This document shows positions 23,578 to 32,250 of a DNA stretch of 64,000 bases, in pieces. Source of the DNA: Thermococcus aggregans. Its GTDB lineage: Archaea; Methanobacteriota_B; Thermococci; Thermococcales; Thermococcaceae. Position 1 is the stretch's first letter. Each line of letters starts with the position of its first letter. The stretch covers positions 248,001-312,000 of the forward strand of contig NZ_CP099582.1 of NCBI RefSeq assembly GCF_024022995.1, given 5' to 3'. Position numbers and translations under genes: made by a program. The notes beneath the pieces were generated by a model. It did not search any database. It saw only the letters and a list, made by a program, of their open reading frames with translations, and was not told where the DNA came from.

Positions 23578-24168
23578 ATGAGACTAGACTTACCGAGCTT
23601 TTTAAGAAAAAGAAGCCTCCCAAAGGAATTGCTGGAAAGCGGGGAAGCCAAGATAATGCACATAAGTGACACTCCAGACAATATATACCCGTTTATCCTG
23701 AACCTGATAGAGAAAAGCAGGCCAGATTATATCATCCATACCGGAGACCTCGTGGACAACATAAAACTTGAGAGAAGACCCGAATTAAAAGAACGATACG
23801 CAAAGAAGGTAAGAGAGCTTTTGGATATTCTTGAGAACTCCGGAGCCGAGGTTTATATTGTCCCGGGAAATGAAGATAGCGAAGAGGTACTCAAAAAACT
23901 TGTCAGAAAATCCCGAATAGTAGAACCTGGGAAAATCATTAGGATAAACAACCTAAAGCTTGCCTTAGCACATGATCCAATTCAACTAAATCCCCCTAAA
24001 GACGTTGATTTTATTCTCCATGGGCATAGCTTCAGAACCCTGCCGCGAGGACTAAACGGGCTTTTGAATGTGAACTTCATTCTTTTAGGAAGTAAAAAGG
24101 TTATCAAGGTCAGATATCCCGATGGGACAAATTTCGAAAGGGGATACAAACTTATGAGGGGATTGTGA
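23578..24168 (+). CDS. Calcineurin-like metallophosphoesterase (MJ0936/YfcE type)
   Basis: The protein has 196 residues. Motifs of the dimetal phosphoesterases are present: HISDTPDN (slightly unusual), HTGDLVDN, PGNEDSEE, and FILHGHSF near the C-terminus. The TATA box (CATATATAAAAG at 23546-23557) predicts transcription starting at about 23575, so the message is leaderless with ATG 23578. The next gene overlaps its stop codon (TGATG). Confidence 0.85.
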   Translation: MRLDLPSFLRKRSLPKELLESGEAKIMHISDTPDNIYPFILNLIEKSRPDYIIHTGDLVDNIKLERRPELKERYAKKVRELLDILENSGAEVYIVPGNEDSEEVLKKLVRKSRIVEPGKIIRINNLKLALAHDPIQLNPPKDVDFILHGHSFRTLPRGLNGLLNVNFILLGSKKVIKVRYPDGTNFERGYKLMRGL

Positions 24169-25160
24169 TGAGGCTAATGCGTTTTGGCCCTTCAATGTTG
24201 TTTTTAAGGACATCAGACGTTGAAAATGGTGAAAACTTTTTGAAAAATCTTTTTGGCATAAAAGAGCTCTCAGTTGATGAAGCCTGGAACCAAAGCGGAG
24301 AGCTGGACACTATAATCTTTGTAACTCCATCAGAAGACTGGAAAACCGTGTTGAACTTAAAAAGAGGCGCTTTTTTGGTCAGAATGCGGAGCGACAGTGT
24401 TTTAAAGGAGCTTTTAAATGCAAAATGTCCTTTTGATAGGGCTAATCTCGGACCCCAAATAATCCTCCTAAGGGTTCCAAAAGAGGCACAAAAAACATCT
24501 GAAATAATACCTGAACGCTATGGAGGAGTTGAGACAAGTTTTGCCAGAGGGATTAACGAAGGAGAAGAGCGGGACACCCTTCTTTTGGTGACAGACAAGA
24601 AGTTAAGTGAACCCCTAAGTATAAAGGATATAAAAGAAGTGTTTTTGATTAGAAAGAATTTCATAGACGTTTACAGAGCTCTTAGGATTGACTTGCCTAT
24701 TCTGCTCTTCAAACTGCTTCCCGAAGGATGGAAAGAGATTACCATAAGGATCTACGACACAGAAAAGAGATATGATGAAAATATAGAAAGAGTACTTCTC
24801 GTGCTTGAAGATCTCGACCTCGGGTACGTTGTAAGCGAAGGATGGGATTGGGATTACCCAAGACCGTTTATGAGAATCAGGGTCTACAAAATAAAACTGA
24901 TAACGTGGGAAGATCCCCTTAGAATAAAATTCCTTCTCAAAGGATTAGAGTACAAAGGCTACCAAAGGTTTGCGGATATAGATGTGTTTGTTGAAAACAA
25001 AAAAATTCCGTGGGTAGAAGTGGCCAAAGAGTATTCTTCTAAATTTGAACTCGCAAAAGCGGCGAGAGAAGAGCTGGAAAGTCTGCTGAGTGAGGAAACG
25101 AAAAAACGGCTGCAGAAGATTGAAGCAAAGCTCTTAGGCGGAGCAGAGCCCTCAGAGTAA
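24168..25160 (+). CDS. Conserved-looking archaeal protein of unknown function
   Basis: The protein has about 330 residues. It has no signal peptide or membrane segment. The N-terminal part (LFLRTSDVENGENFLKNLFG) resembles the start of a glyoxalase-type alpha/beta unit, but no metal motif is visible. The C-terminal 60 residues are highly charged and helical. It starts within the stop codon of the phosphoesterase gene, so the two are translationally coupled and probably work together. I do not recognise the family. Confidence 0.7.
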   Translation: MRLMRFGPSMLFLRTSDVENGENFLKNLFGIKELSVDEAWNQSGELDTIIFVTPSEDWKTVLNLKRGAFLVRMRSDSVLKELLNAKCPFDRANLGPQIILLRVPKEAQKTSEIIPERYGGVETSFARGINEGEERDTLLLVTDKKLSEPLSIKDIKEVFLIRKNFIDVYRALRIDLPILLFKLLPEGWKEITIRIYDTEKRYDENIERVLLVLEDLDLGYVVSEGWDWDYPRPFMRIRVYKIKLITWEDPLRIKFLLKGLEYKGYQRFADIDVFVENKKIPWVEVAKEYSSKFELAKAAREELESLLSEETKKRLQKIEAKLLGGAEPSE

Positions 25161-25163
25161 CGT

Positions 25164-26096
25164 CTAAGATTTCCGTCGTATCTTCGCAACAAAAAATCCG
25201 CTTGTTTTGTGTTTATCTGGATAAAACCTCCTCGCCTTGCTGATCTCCTCACTAAGCTCGATTCCGAAAGGCTTCGTTAAAGCGGGTTCACCATACTTAA
25301 GAGGAAGCAGCTCCACATCAAAGTTATCCAAAACCCACTGAATAACAAACTCGTTCTCCTCAGGCTCTAAAGAGCATGTCGAATAGACCAAAATTCCTCC
25401 TTCCTTGAGATTTTCTAGAGCAACTTTTATCATCTCCTTCTGGAGGTTTTGACAGAACTTTATGTCTTCCAATGTTCTGTTTGCCTTTCTTTCTGGATTT
25501 TTGTGAATAGTTCCAGAACCCGTGCAGGGAGCATCAAGGAGGATTTTGTCAAACTTAATTCCCAGTTCCCCCATGTAAAGGGAGCTTTTATGGAAGAGGA
25601 TTGTGTTCGTGACTCCAAGTCGAGATAAGTTCAATCTTGTTTCCTTAAGCCTTTCCTCCCCAACGTCGAATGCATATATAATCCCCTTATTTTCCATAAG
25701 CTGGGCAAGGTGAGAAGTTTTTCCCCCGGGAGCTGCCGCCATATCCGCTACAATTTCTCCCGGCTTTGGATCCAATGCTATAGGAGGATACATTGATGAC
25801 GCTTCTTGAATATACAGCAAACCACCGAGGTACTCCGGAGTAGAGGTTATAGAAAATGGTTCTCTCGTCAGACAAAAGCCCTCTCTTGCCCAAGGAACGC
25901 GTTTAAACTGAAAACCCTTTTTGTTCAGAAGTTTAGTAAGCTTTGGAATCTCAATGCGGAGGGTATTAACCCTAAAACACCTAGGTAAAGGCCTCTCCAT
26001 AGCCTCAGCTATCTTTAAAGCCCTCTCCCCCCACAGCTCAAAATATCTCTCCGCGAACTGTTTTGAATATCCAAGGCTAAAAAGTCTCTCCATCAT
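25164..26096 (-). CDS. tRNA/rRNA cytosine-C5 methyltransferase (NOL1/NOP2/Sun family)
   Basis: The protein has about 310 residues and the RsmB/NSUN architecture. It shows the SAM-binding ADMAAAPGGKTSHLAQ, LLDAPCTGSGT with one catalytic cysteine and YSTCSLEPEENE with the second. It probably makes 5-methylcytosine in tRNA or rRNA. The ATG at 26096 (or 26093) is preferred to 26144, because an AT-rich TATA-like element around 26120-26130 lies between them and would give a leaderless message, and because the longer version would overlap the neighbouring gene. Confidence 0.88.
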   Translation of the reverse strand: MMERLFSLGYSKQFAERYFELWGERALKIAEAMERPLPRCFRVNTLRIEIPKLTKLLNKKGFQFKRVPWAREGFCLTREPFSITSTPEYLGGLLYIQEASSMYPPIALDPKPGEIVADMAAAPGGKTSHLAQLMENKGIIYAFDVGEERLKETRLNLSRLGVTNTILFHKSSLYMGELGIKFDKILLDAPCTGSGTIHKNPERKANRTLEDIKFCQNLQKEMIKVALENLKEGGILVYSTCSLEPEENEFVIQWVLDNFDVELLPLKYGEPALTKPFGIELSEEISKARRFYPDKHKTSGFFVAKIRRKS

Positions 26097-26133
26097 GAGG
26101 AGAAATTTAAAGGAGGGATTTATTATGTTTTCC

Positions 26134-26790
26134 CTACCTTTCAAAGGGGTTCTCTTTTATCTTCTCATTAACAAAACGTACTATGTGCTTTACATCCTGC
26201 TCTATTGTCTCTACCTCCGGCTTCATAAAAACATAGAGCACGTTCGTCTTTGGAGTTAGTGATATGTGCTTGACGTTTTCGATTTTTGAGAATCCCTGTA
26301 GGAATTCCTTCAGCATTTCAACGTCGCGCTTCTTCTCGAAAAAGGCTTCGTACTGTTTGCCGTTTACCTCTATTATTTCCCTTTGCAAGAGCTCCTCATC
26401 TTCGATTTTTGGCTTAAGGCGATAATAGCCTTTTTGTATTAGATGCACCTCACGTTTGATCCTTGCATAAGGCTTCACAACAAAGTATATTTTGTCATGC
26501 CTGTTTATCAACTTTGAGATAGGGAAATAAAGAACACTCTGCCTTGGTAAAAGGGTTAACGTGTATTCGAACTTGTCAATGTTGCTTTCGTTCACCTTAT
26601 AGAATGCCCTAAAGCCAACGTACCCTCCTATCCATACGTAGTCCTTGTCCTTGGGTTTTACAACCTTCTCTATAGTTCTAAGGTAGTAGTCCATTATGGT
26701 TAGATTAAGCTTCCTTCCTTTGTAAAATTGCAAAGTAGCGATGGCGCCCAAAACCATTATCAAGAGCAACAATTCTGGTGTGACCTTCAT
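26134..26790 (-). CDS. Single-pass membrane protein of unknown function in the CstA/Get3 operon
   Basis: The protein has 218 residues. An N-terminal hydrophobic segment (about residues 5-22) anchors a charged, mostly alpha/beta cytoplasmic or external part. GGAGGTTTAATC precedes the ATG, two bases after the previous gene ends. It is the last gene of a tight minus-strand series that includes an ArsA-type ATPase. I recognise no family. Confidence 0.7.
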   Translation of the reverse strand: MKVTPELLLLIMVLGAIATLQFYKGRKLNLTIMDYYLRTIEKVVKPKDKDYVWIGGYVGFRAFYKVNESNIDKFEYTLTLLPRQSVLYFPISKLINRHDKIYFVVKPYARIKREVHLIQKGYYRLKPKIEDEELLQREIIEVNGKQYEAFFEKKRDVEMLKEFLQGFSKIENVKHISLTPKTNVLYVFMKPEVETIEQDVKHIVRFVNEKIKENPFER

Positions 26791-26792
26791 GA

Positions 26793-27083
26793 TTAAACCT
26801 CCTCTCTTGGATAATATCTTTGGAATGTCATGTCATCAATTATCTCGAAGTTAACTTTTCCTTCTAAAACCTTTACTATATCTTTAACTATTCTGACATG
26901 AATTATCCAATTAACTGCCATTTCAAATGGACGTCTCGGCGTCCTTCTCGCCAATCCAAGGAAAATTATTACTTTGTTGTCTTCTTTTCTAACCAGACTT
27001 ACAATTCCCAGACTGACGATATCTTCTCCGCTTATAGGCTCTTTAACCTTTTTTAGCTCCTCGTAAATTTCCTCAATCTCCAA
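26793..27083 (-). CDS. DUF59 / MIP18-type protein, possible iron-sulfur assembly factor
   Basis: The protein has 96 residues. EIYEELKKVKEPISGEDIVSLGIV is the typical start of the DUF59 (FeS assembly, SufT-like) family, including the PISG segment and the V-S-L-G-IV strand. The usual nucleotide-binding Mrp partner is here replaced by an ArsA-type ATPase upstream. It starts with TTG inside the end of that gene (11-base overlap). The link to iron-sulfur clusters is from the family only. Confidence 0.75.
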   Translation of the reverse strand: MEIEEIYEELKKVKEPISGEDIVSLGIVSLVRKEDNKVIIFLGLARRTPRRPFEMAVNWIIHVRIVKDIVKVLEGKVNFEIIDDMTFQRYYPREEV

Positions 27084-28074
27084 CTATTAAGCCCCCAACT
27101 TTCTCAAGCCATTTTAATCCTCTTGGCTCTTCTTCAAACATGGGTACTTTGACAATCTCTATCCCCTTGAATTTTTTCCCTATCTCTTCAAGCACTTTCC
27201 TTTGAGCTTCCATTTTTACTCTTATGCTTGGAACTTCCTCCTCAAGTTCGATAACTTTGTTGACAACCACCAGATTAAAGGGAATTTTGAACTTTCTTAG
27301 AGTCTCGTATGCTCTCTCAGTCTCATACAGTGGCAACATTTCCGGGTTCATAACCGCTATAACGCTGGTCTTGTTTGGATTTGTAATTACTTCTCGGACA
27401 AAAGCAATTTCAGTTTTATACTGCTTGAGTTCCCTCATTACGGGATCCTCTTCTTCCTTACTGGGGAGCTTGTACTCTTCACCCTCGATTACAAATTTCC
27501 TCTCTCCCTGTATATTTTCAATTGCCTGTCTCTTTTCTAAAATCTTTTTTCTTATTTCTATAAGCTTCTCCGTCCAAATAAGGGCAATTTCAGGAAGGGC
27601 TAGTACCCTTAATGTCAGACCGGTGGGAGGAGTATCAAAGACTATGACGTCCCATTCATCTCCCCTTTGCAGTATATCCCTGATTGCCTCAAGGGTGGCG
27701 TATTCCTCTATACCTGGAGAAAAGCTGAGCACTTCAAAGTACTTCTCGAGGTTTATCACCGTCAAGTATCGGTACATATGTTTTAGATTTTCCTCAAGAT
27801 GCTTCAAATAAGCTTTAATGAGCTTTTCCATATCAAGTTCCATTGCATAGAGGTTCTTGGCTATCTGTTTCGGCTTATCACTTAGCTTAACTTCAAACAC
27901 ATCCCCTAAATTATGGGCTGGATCTATTGAAACTACTAACGTTTTATAGCCTCTCTTAGAAAGGGCGACTGATACCGCTGCAGAACTGGTAGTCTTTCCC
28001 ACTCCGCCCTTTCCTATAAAAAATAAAACCCTAAATCCCTCTTTTGGAATAAGGTACTCTCTCACACCTATCAC
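27073..28074 (-). CDS. ArsA/Get3-type ATPase
   Basis: The protein has about 333 residues. The deviant Walker A, FIGKGGVGKTTSSAAVSVAL, has the signature lysine of the SIMIBI class; VSIDPAHNLGDVF is the switch I region with the DPAH motif; FDTPPTGLTLRVL is switch II. This is the archaeal homologue of Get3/TRC40, which targets tail-anchored membrane proteins; arsenite function is less likely as the ArsA cysteines are not evident. It lies in one series with two small hydrophobic proteins and CstA. The GTG start at 28074 could instead be the GTG at 28065. Confidence 0.88.
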   Translation of the reverse strand: MIGVREYLIPKEGFRVLFFIGKGGVGKTTSSAAVSVALSKRGYKTLVVSIDPAHNLGDVFEVKLSDKPKQIAKNLYAMELDMEKLIKAYLKHLEENLKHMYRYLTVINLEKYFEVLSFSPGIEEYATLEAIRDILQRGDEWDVIVFDTPPTGLTLRVLALPEIALIWTEKLIEIRKKILEKRQAIENIQGERKFVIEGEEYKLPSKEEEDPVMRELKQYKTEIAFVREVITNPNKTSVIAVMNPEMLPLYETERAYETLRKFKIPFNLVVVNKVIELEEEVPSIRVKMEAQRKVLEEIGKKFKGIEIVKVPMFEEEPRGLKWLEKVGGLIVGD

Positions 28075-28075
28075 C

Positions 28076-28345
28076 TCATGTTATATCGAACATTCCTGCC
28101 ATCTCTCCAAATATATCATCCATATCTGCTACCCTCCTCTGCATAACATAAATTTCCCTCACCATGTAGGGCATAAGTCGAAGAACTAGTGTGCTCGGTG
28201 GTGAGGGTATTCCAACGAAAGAACCCATCAGAAGGAGGGCAAAGACATTTTCAAGTTCCCTCTCCTCAAATTCTATATATTCTGTAGACTGCTCTTTAAA
28301 AGAGCTAAAAAATCCCTTAAGGAATGCTTTTAATCCTTCAAGCAT
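28076..28345 (-). CDS. Small protein of unknown function downstream of cstA
   Basis: The protein has 89 residues: an amphipathic N-terminus (LEGLKAFLKGFFSSF), an acidic stretch, and a hydrophobic middle (VFALLLMGSFVGIP). GGGGGTGGTTGA precedes the ATG. It overlaps the preceding 60-residue gene by 16 bases and ends two bases before the ArsA-type gene, so coupled translation is likely. Function unknown. Confidence 0.7.
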   Translation of the reverse strand: MLEGLKAFLKGFFSSFKEQSTEYIEFEERELENVFALLLMGSFVGIPSPPSTLVLRLMPYMVREIYVMQRRVADMDDIFGEMAGMFDIT

Positions 28346-28512
28346 TCAACCACCCCCATTTTCATTGTTATTGGGTTTAAGTTTTTTCCGATATAATATA
28401 AAGCTCTCTTAGTATATAAGGCAAGAAGTGGTATTTCAACTCCGGTAAAATCCCATAGGACACGAATTGGCAGGGAGATCCAGTACAGAACTCTTTTAAA
28501 TATTCTTTCCAT
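28330..28512 (-). CDS. Small hydrophobic protein of unknown function downstream of cstA
   Basis: The protein has 60 residues with a basic, amphipathic N-terminus (ERIFKRVLYWISLPIRVLW). GAGGTGAGTTT precedes the ATG, a good ribosome site. The gene lies 36 bases after cstA on the same strand and overlaps the next small gene. The position recalls the small proteins encoded next to bacterial cstA genes, but I see no sequence resemblance. Confidence 0.65.
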   Translation of the reverse strand: MERIFKRVLYWISLPIRVLWDFTGVEIPLLALYTKRALYYIGKNLNPITMKMGVVECLKD

Positions 28513-28548
28513 AAACTCACCTCAAAAAAGTTAAGAAAAATGAAAGGT

Positions 28549-30279
28549 TCAAGCTGCAACGGCCTCGTATTCTTCCTCCGGTCTCTTCCACGCAAGGTAG
28601 AAGTCATAAATTAAGAGGAAGTTGAGCAACAAACCTACCAAGAGAGAGCCTTTTACCGCTATTAGAGTGCCTCCAGATAGTGGAACTACTGCTATGTACC
28701 ATATAAGACCTGCCGTAACTGTTATCCACAAGAACAGTGCTGGAATTAAAACGGCATAACCCCATCTTCCTGCTTTCTGTATCTTGTAAGCCCATACTGC
28801 AGCTGTCATCATTGCTATTGACGCTAAAAGCTGGTTCATACCAGCAAATGCTGGCCATAGTATTTTATAACTGGCACCCCATGCTAAATATGTTCCAAGG
28901 GAAGCTATGATGAACGAGGCCACCCATTTGTTCGTTATGGTCTTCCAGATTCCTTGGCTTGTGTCGGTTACCATTCCAAAGACTTCCTGCCATGCAAATC
29001 TTCCAAGCCTTGTAGCGGTATCGAGAGATGTTAATGCGAAAGCTGAAACCCAAAGGGTCGCAAAGGTTTTGCCTAAGGTCATGTCCAATCCATAGAAGTC
29101 GTGGAGACCGCTTGCATAGCCAGAGATAAATGTTCCAAGACCGCCTTTGGTGATATATTGAGTTCCCCAGTCTGCAACATTGAGTCCCGTGAGCTTAACA
29201 CCATAAACAGCTATGGCGGTGACAACAATTGTTGAAAGGAATCCCTCTGTGAACATTCCTCCATAACCAACCATAAGTCCGTGTATCTCATTGTCAAGCT
29301 GTTTCGATGATGTTCCCGAACCTACAAGAGAGTGAAATCCACTCAATGCACCACATGCAATAACCAATGGCACTGTTGGCCAGAAGGGCGATGGCTGTCC
29401 TCCAACTACGTTGGCCGAAAACATTGTGTATCCTGGAACTTCAAAGGGCTTTGCCAGTGCTATAAATGCTATACCCCCAACTAAGAGACCAAACCACAGT
29501 ATGTAGGCATTAAGATAATCTCTTGGCTGTAGGAGTATCCAGACCGGAAGTGAAGATGCTGCTATGATATAGAGCCACAGGATGATGTTCCAGTAGTGGT
29601 ATGCCTGAAGATATGCCGCCCCACTTCCTGCCTCCTGTCCTTGAACGAAGACCAATGGATATTTGAGACCTAACCATACTGCAATTACTAAGAGCACTAA
29701 ACCGATTATAGTGCTCACATAGAAGTTGAGCTTCACCTTATACATGAGCCATCCGAGAATTACTGCCACGACTAAGAAGAGCAATGTGGCTGTGGCTGCT
29801 TGGGGTGTTGTTGTGACTAGCTTTGCAACTACAGCAACGAATGCCGCCACTACAAGAAGCAATGTGAACCATATGTATACCTCAAAAGCAACTCCTGTCC
29901 TTTTGCTCATTATCTTTCCGGCAATCCATTGAATTGACTTACCATCATACCTTACTGATGCCATCAAAGCCAGGTAGTCATGCACTGCCCCAATAAATAC
30001 GTTTCCAAACCATATCCAAAGTATTGATGGCAACCATCCCCATGCCATTGCTAGTGCCGGCCCCGTAATAGGTCCGGCTCCAGCTATTGAAGCAAAATGA
30101 TGTCCATATAGAACTAACGGATGTGCTGGGACATAGTCAACGCCATCGTAAAGCTTGTGTGCAGGTGTTGGTCTGTTGGGATCGGCTTTGACGACTTTGT
30201 TCTGGAGAGCTTTTCCATAAGTAAAATACATGGCCACATATATAATCGCGGCCGCCAATACAATAACTGCCGAGTTCAT
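28549..30279 (-). CDS. cstA: CstA family transporter (pyruvate or peptide uptake)
   Basis: The protein has 576 residues and some 15 hydrophobic segments. Family signatures are present: HHFASIAGAGPITGPALAMAWGWLP near the N-terminus and SLVGSGTSSKQL in the middle, then the LTSLDTATRLGR region. CstA-family proteins carry pyruvate or peptides into the cell. It is the first gene of a minus-strand operon continuing to the 218-residue membrane protein. A TATA box (ACATATATACCC on the minus strand, near 30328-30340) precedes it. Confidence 0.93.
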   Translation of the reverse strand: MNSAVIVLAAAIIYVAMYFTYGKALQNKVVKADPNRPTPAHKLYDGVDYVPAHPLVLYGHHFASIAGAGPITGPALAMAWGWLPSILWIWFGNVFIGAVHDYLALMASVRYDGKSIQWIAGKIMSKRTGVAFEVYIWFTLLLVVAAFVAVVAKLVTTTPQAATATLLFLVVAVILGWLMYKVKLNFYVSTIIGLVLLVIAVWLGLKYPLVFVQGQEAGSGAAYLQAYHYWNIILWLYIIAASSLPVWILLQPRDYLNAYILWFGLLVGGIAFIALAKPFEVPGYTMFSANVVGGQPSPFWPTVPLVIACGALSGFHSLVGSGTSSKQLDNEIHGLMVGYGGMFTEGFLSTIVVTAIAVYGVKLTGLNVADWGTQYITKGGLGTFISGYASGLHDFYGLDMTLGKTFATLWVSAFALTSLDTATRLGRFAWQEVFGMVTDTSQGIWKTITNKWVASFIIASLGTYLAWGASYKILWPAFAGMNQLLASIAMMTAAVWAYKIQKAGRWGYAVLIPALFLWITVTAGLIWYIAVVPLSGGTLIAVKGSLLVGLLLNFLLIYDFYLAWKRPEEEYEAVAA

Positions 30280-30431
30280 TTAGACACCCCCACTAAAGAC
30301 AGTCATTATAAAATGGATATCTAAGGGTATATATGTCTTTCGAAATCAGTGGTATTTTTAGGAGTGAATTTTGATAAATGTACAGTAAATACAATAAAAA
30401 GAGCAAAAGTCATTTTATCTAAAGTAAAAAA

Positions 30432-32213
30432 CTAACCAAGTTCTATTAGTGGTTGGCCTGTATCAACGGTGTCGCCTTCTTTCACGAGGATCTTCTTCAC
30501 AACACCATCCTTCGGCGAAGGAACCTCATTCTCCATCTTCATAGCCTCTAAAACAAGCAACCCCTGACCAACCTTAACCTGCTCACCCTCCCTCACAAGA
30601 ATCCTCAACACCTTCCCAGGCATGGGCGCAGTGACCACATTCTCACCAGCCGCCGGTGCCGGAGCCGCTGCTTCAACAGGCGCCGAAGGAGTTGAAGCCG
30701 AAACAGAAGGAGCTGAAACAGAAGACACACTCACAGGTTGAGCTGAAACTTCTGAAGGAGCATAACTCGGCATTGCCAAAGCCTCAAGCTTTACTCCCTC
30801 AACGCCAACCTCGTACTCTCTTCCGCCCACATAAATCTTGATTACTTTGCCCTTTGGCTTCTCCTCAACTGGCTTTAATTTTCCTTGCTTTCTAAGTTCA
30901 AAGAACTCCAAAGCCACCTGTGGGAAGAGGCAGTAAGTTACAACGTCCTCCTCTTTCTCAAGGTAGCCTTTTTCTTCAAGCTCTTTTCTTGCCTTCTCAA
31001 GCATTGGTTCAAGCAAGTCAGCTGGTCTAACAGTTATCGGTTCTTCATCGCCGAGAATAAGCTTCTTGATTTCCTCCTTTATCGGGGCTGGAGGCCTTCC
31101 ATAAAGACCCTTAACATAATTCTTAGTCTCTTGGGTCACTCGCTTGTACCTTCCAAAGAGGACGTTAAGAACTGCTTGTACCCCAACTATTTGGGACGTT
31201 GGCGTTACTAGCGGTGGGTAGCCGAGTTCCTCCCTAACCCTAGGAACTTCTTCAAGAACCTCATCGAGCTTGTCCAAGGCTTTAAGCTCGCTCAACTGCT
31301 TTATTAAGTTAGAATACATTCCACCTGGGATCTGGTGGATCAGGACGTTCGGGTCTCCATGAAGAGCTCTCTTGTTCAGTAAGTGTTCGTATTTTTCGTC
31401 TAAGAGCTTCCTTAGGTATCTGGAAATTTCAAAGATTAACTTCATATCGATCTTGGGCTTATCCTCTTCTCTCAAGGAATAATAAATGCTCTGGATTGCA
31501 GGCTGAGCTGTTCCATTAGCAAGTGGGTAAATAGACGTGTCTATATAATCTGCCCCGGCCTCAATCGCTTTCAAGTAGGTTGCCGAAGCTAACCCACTCG
31601 TTGCATGAGTATGAACGTTGACTTTTACTCCATAGCGGTCTTTAATCTCTTTCACAAGTTCATAAGCCGTCTGAGGATCTAAAAGGGCAGCCATGTCCTT
31701 AATTGTTATATAATCAACATCAAGCTCAATAAGCTCATCAACTTTCTGGAGGTAATACTCCACTGTGAAAATCTTCCCCGTGGTGTAGCATATTGCTCCT
31801 TGAACCTCTGCTCCCACTTCTTTGGCTTTTTTAATTGCGGTTTCCATATTCCTAACGTCATTCAGAGCATCAAAGACTCTAAAAATGTCAATACCGTTTT
31901 TGTAAGCCAGCTCAACAAATTTTTCCACAACATCATCTGGGTAATGCCTGTAACCAACGACATTTTGACCTCTAAGAAGCATTTGGAGTTTCGTTCTCTT
32001 TATGTGCTCCCTTAAAAGCTTTAGTCTCTCCCAGGGGTCTTCTCTCAGGAACCTCAAAGCCGCGTCAAAAGTAGCTCCTCCCCATACTTCCATCGAATAA
32101 AAGCCAATTTTGTCCATTTTCTCTGCAATTGGAAGCATGTCTTTTGTGCTCATTCTCGTAGCAATGAGTGATTGATGAGCATCCCTAAATGTAGTATCAA
32201 TTATCTCGACCAT
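30432..32213 (-). CDS. oadA: Oxaloacetate decarboxylase alpha / pyruvate carboxylase B-type subunit with biotin domain
   Basis: The protein has about 593 residues. The carboxyltransferase domain starts with DTTFRDAHQSL and contains the metal-binding VHTHATSGLA and the biotin-lysine-partner DYITIKDMAALL. An alanine/proline/serine-rich linker (about residues 490-520) leads to the biotinyl domain with EAMKMEN. It moves a carboxyl group between biotin and pyruvate. No biotin carboxylase, beta subunit or biotin ligase gene is in the window. GGAGGTGAGTGAG precedes the ATG at 32213. The neighbouring cstA could supply pyruvate. Confidence 0.92.
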   Translation of the reverse strand: MVEIIDTTFRDAHQSLIATRMSTKDMLPIAEKMDKIGFYSMEVWGGATFDAALRFLREDPWERLKLLREHIKRTKLQMLLRGQNVVGYRHYPDDVVEKFVELAYKNGIDIFRVFDALNDVRNMETAIKKAKEVGAEVQGAICYTTGKIFTVEYYLQKVDELIELDVDYITIKDMAALLDPQTAYELVKEIKDRYGVKVNVHTHATSGLASATYLKAIEAGADYIDTSIYPLANGTAQPAIQSIYYSLREEDKPKIDMKLIFEISRYLRKLLDEKYEHLLNKRALHGDPNVLIHQIPGGMYSNLIKQLSELKALDKLDEVLEEVPRVREELGYPPLVTPTSQIVGVQAVLNVLFGRYKRVTQETKNYVKGLYGRPPAPIKEEIKKLILGDEEPITVRPADLLEPMLEKARKELEEKGYLEKEEDVVTYCLFPQVALEFFELRKQGKLKPVEEKPKGKVIKIYVGGREYEVGVEGVKLEALAMPSYAPSEVSAQPVSVSSVSAPSVSASTPSAPVEAAAPAPAAGENVVTAPMPGKVLRILVREGEQVKVGQGLLVLEAMKMENEVPSPKDGVVKKILVKEGDTVDTGQPLIELG

Positions 32214-32250
32214 CTCACTCACCTCCGTAAGGAAACATGTAATCTTCTTA

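Noticed and set aside
27224-27811. A 195-codon plus-strand frame opposite the ArsA-type ATPase
   Set aside because: It is the antisense shadow of a well-conserved gene and is rich in serine and leucine, as typical for antisense frames.
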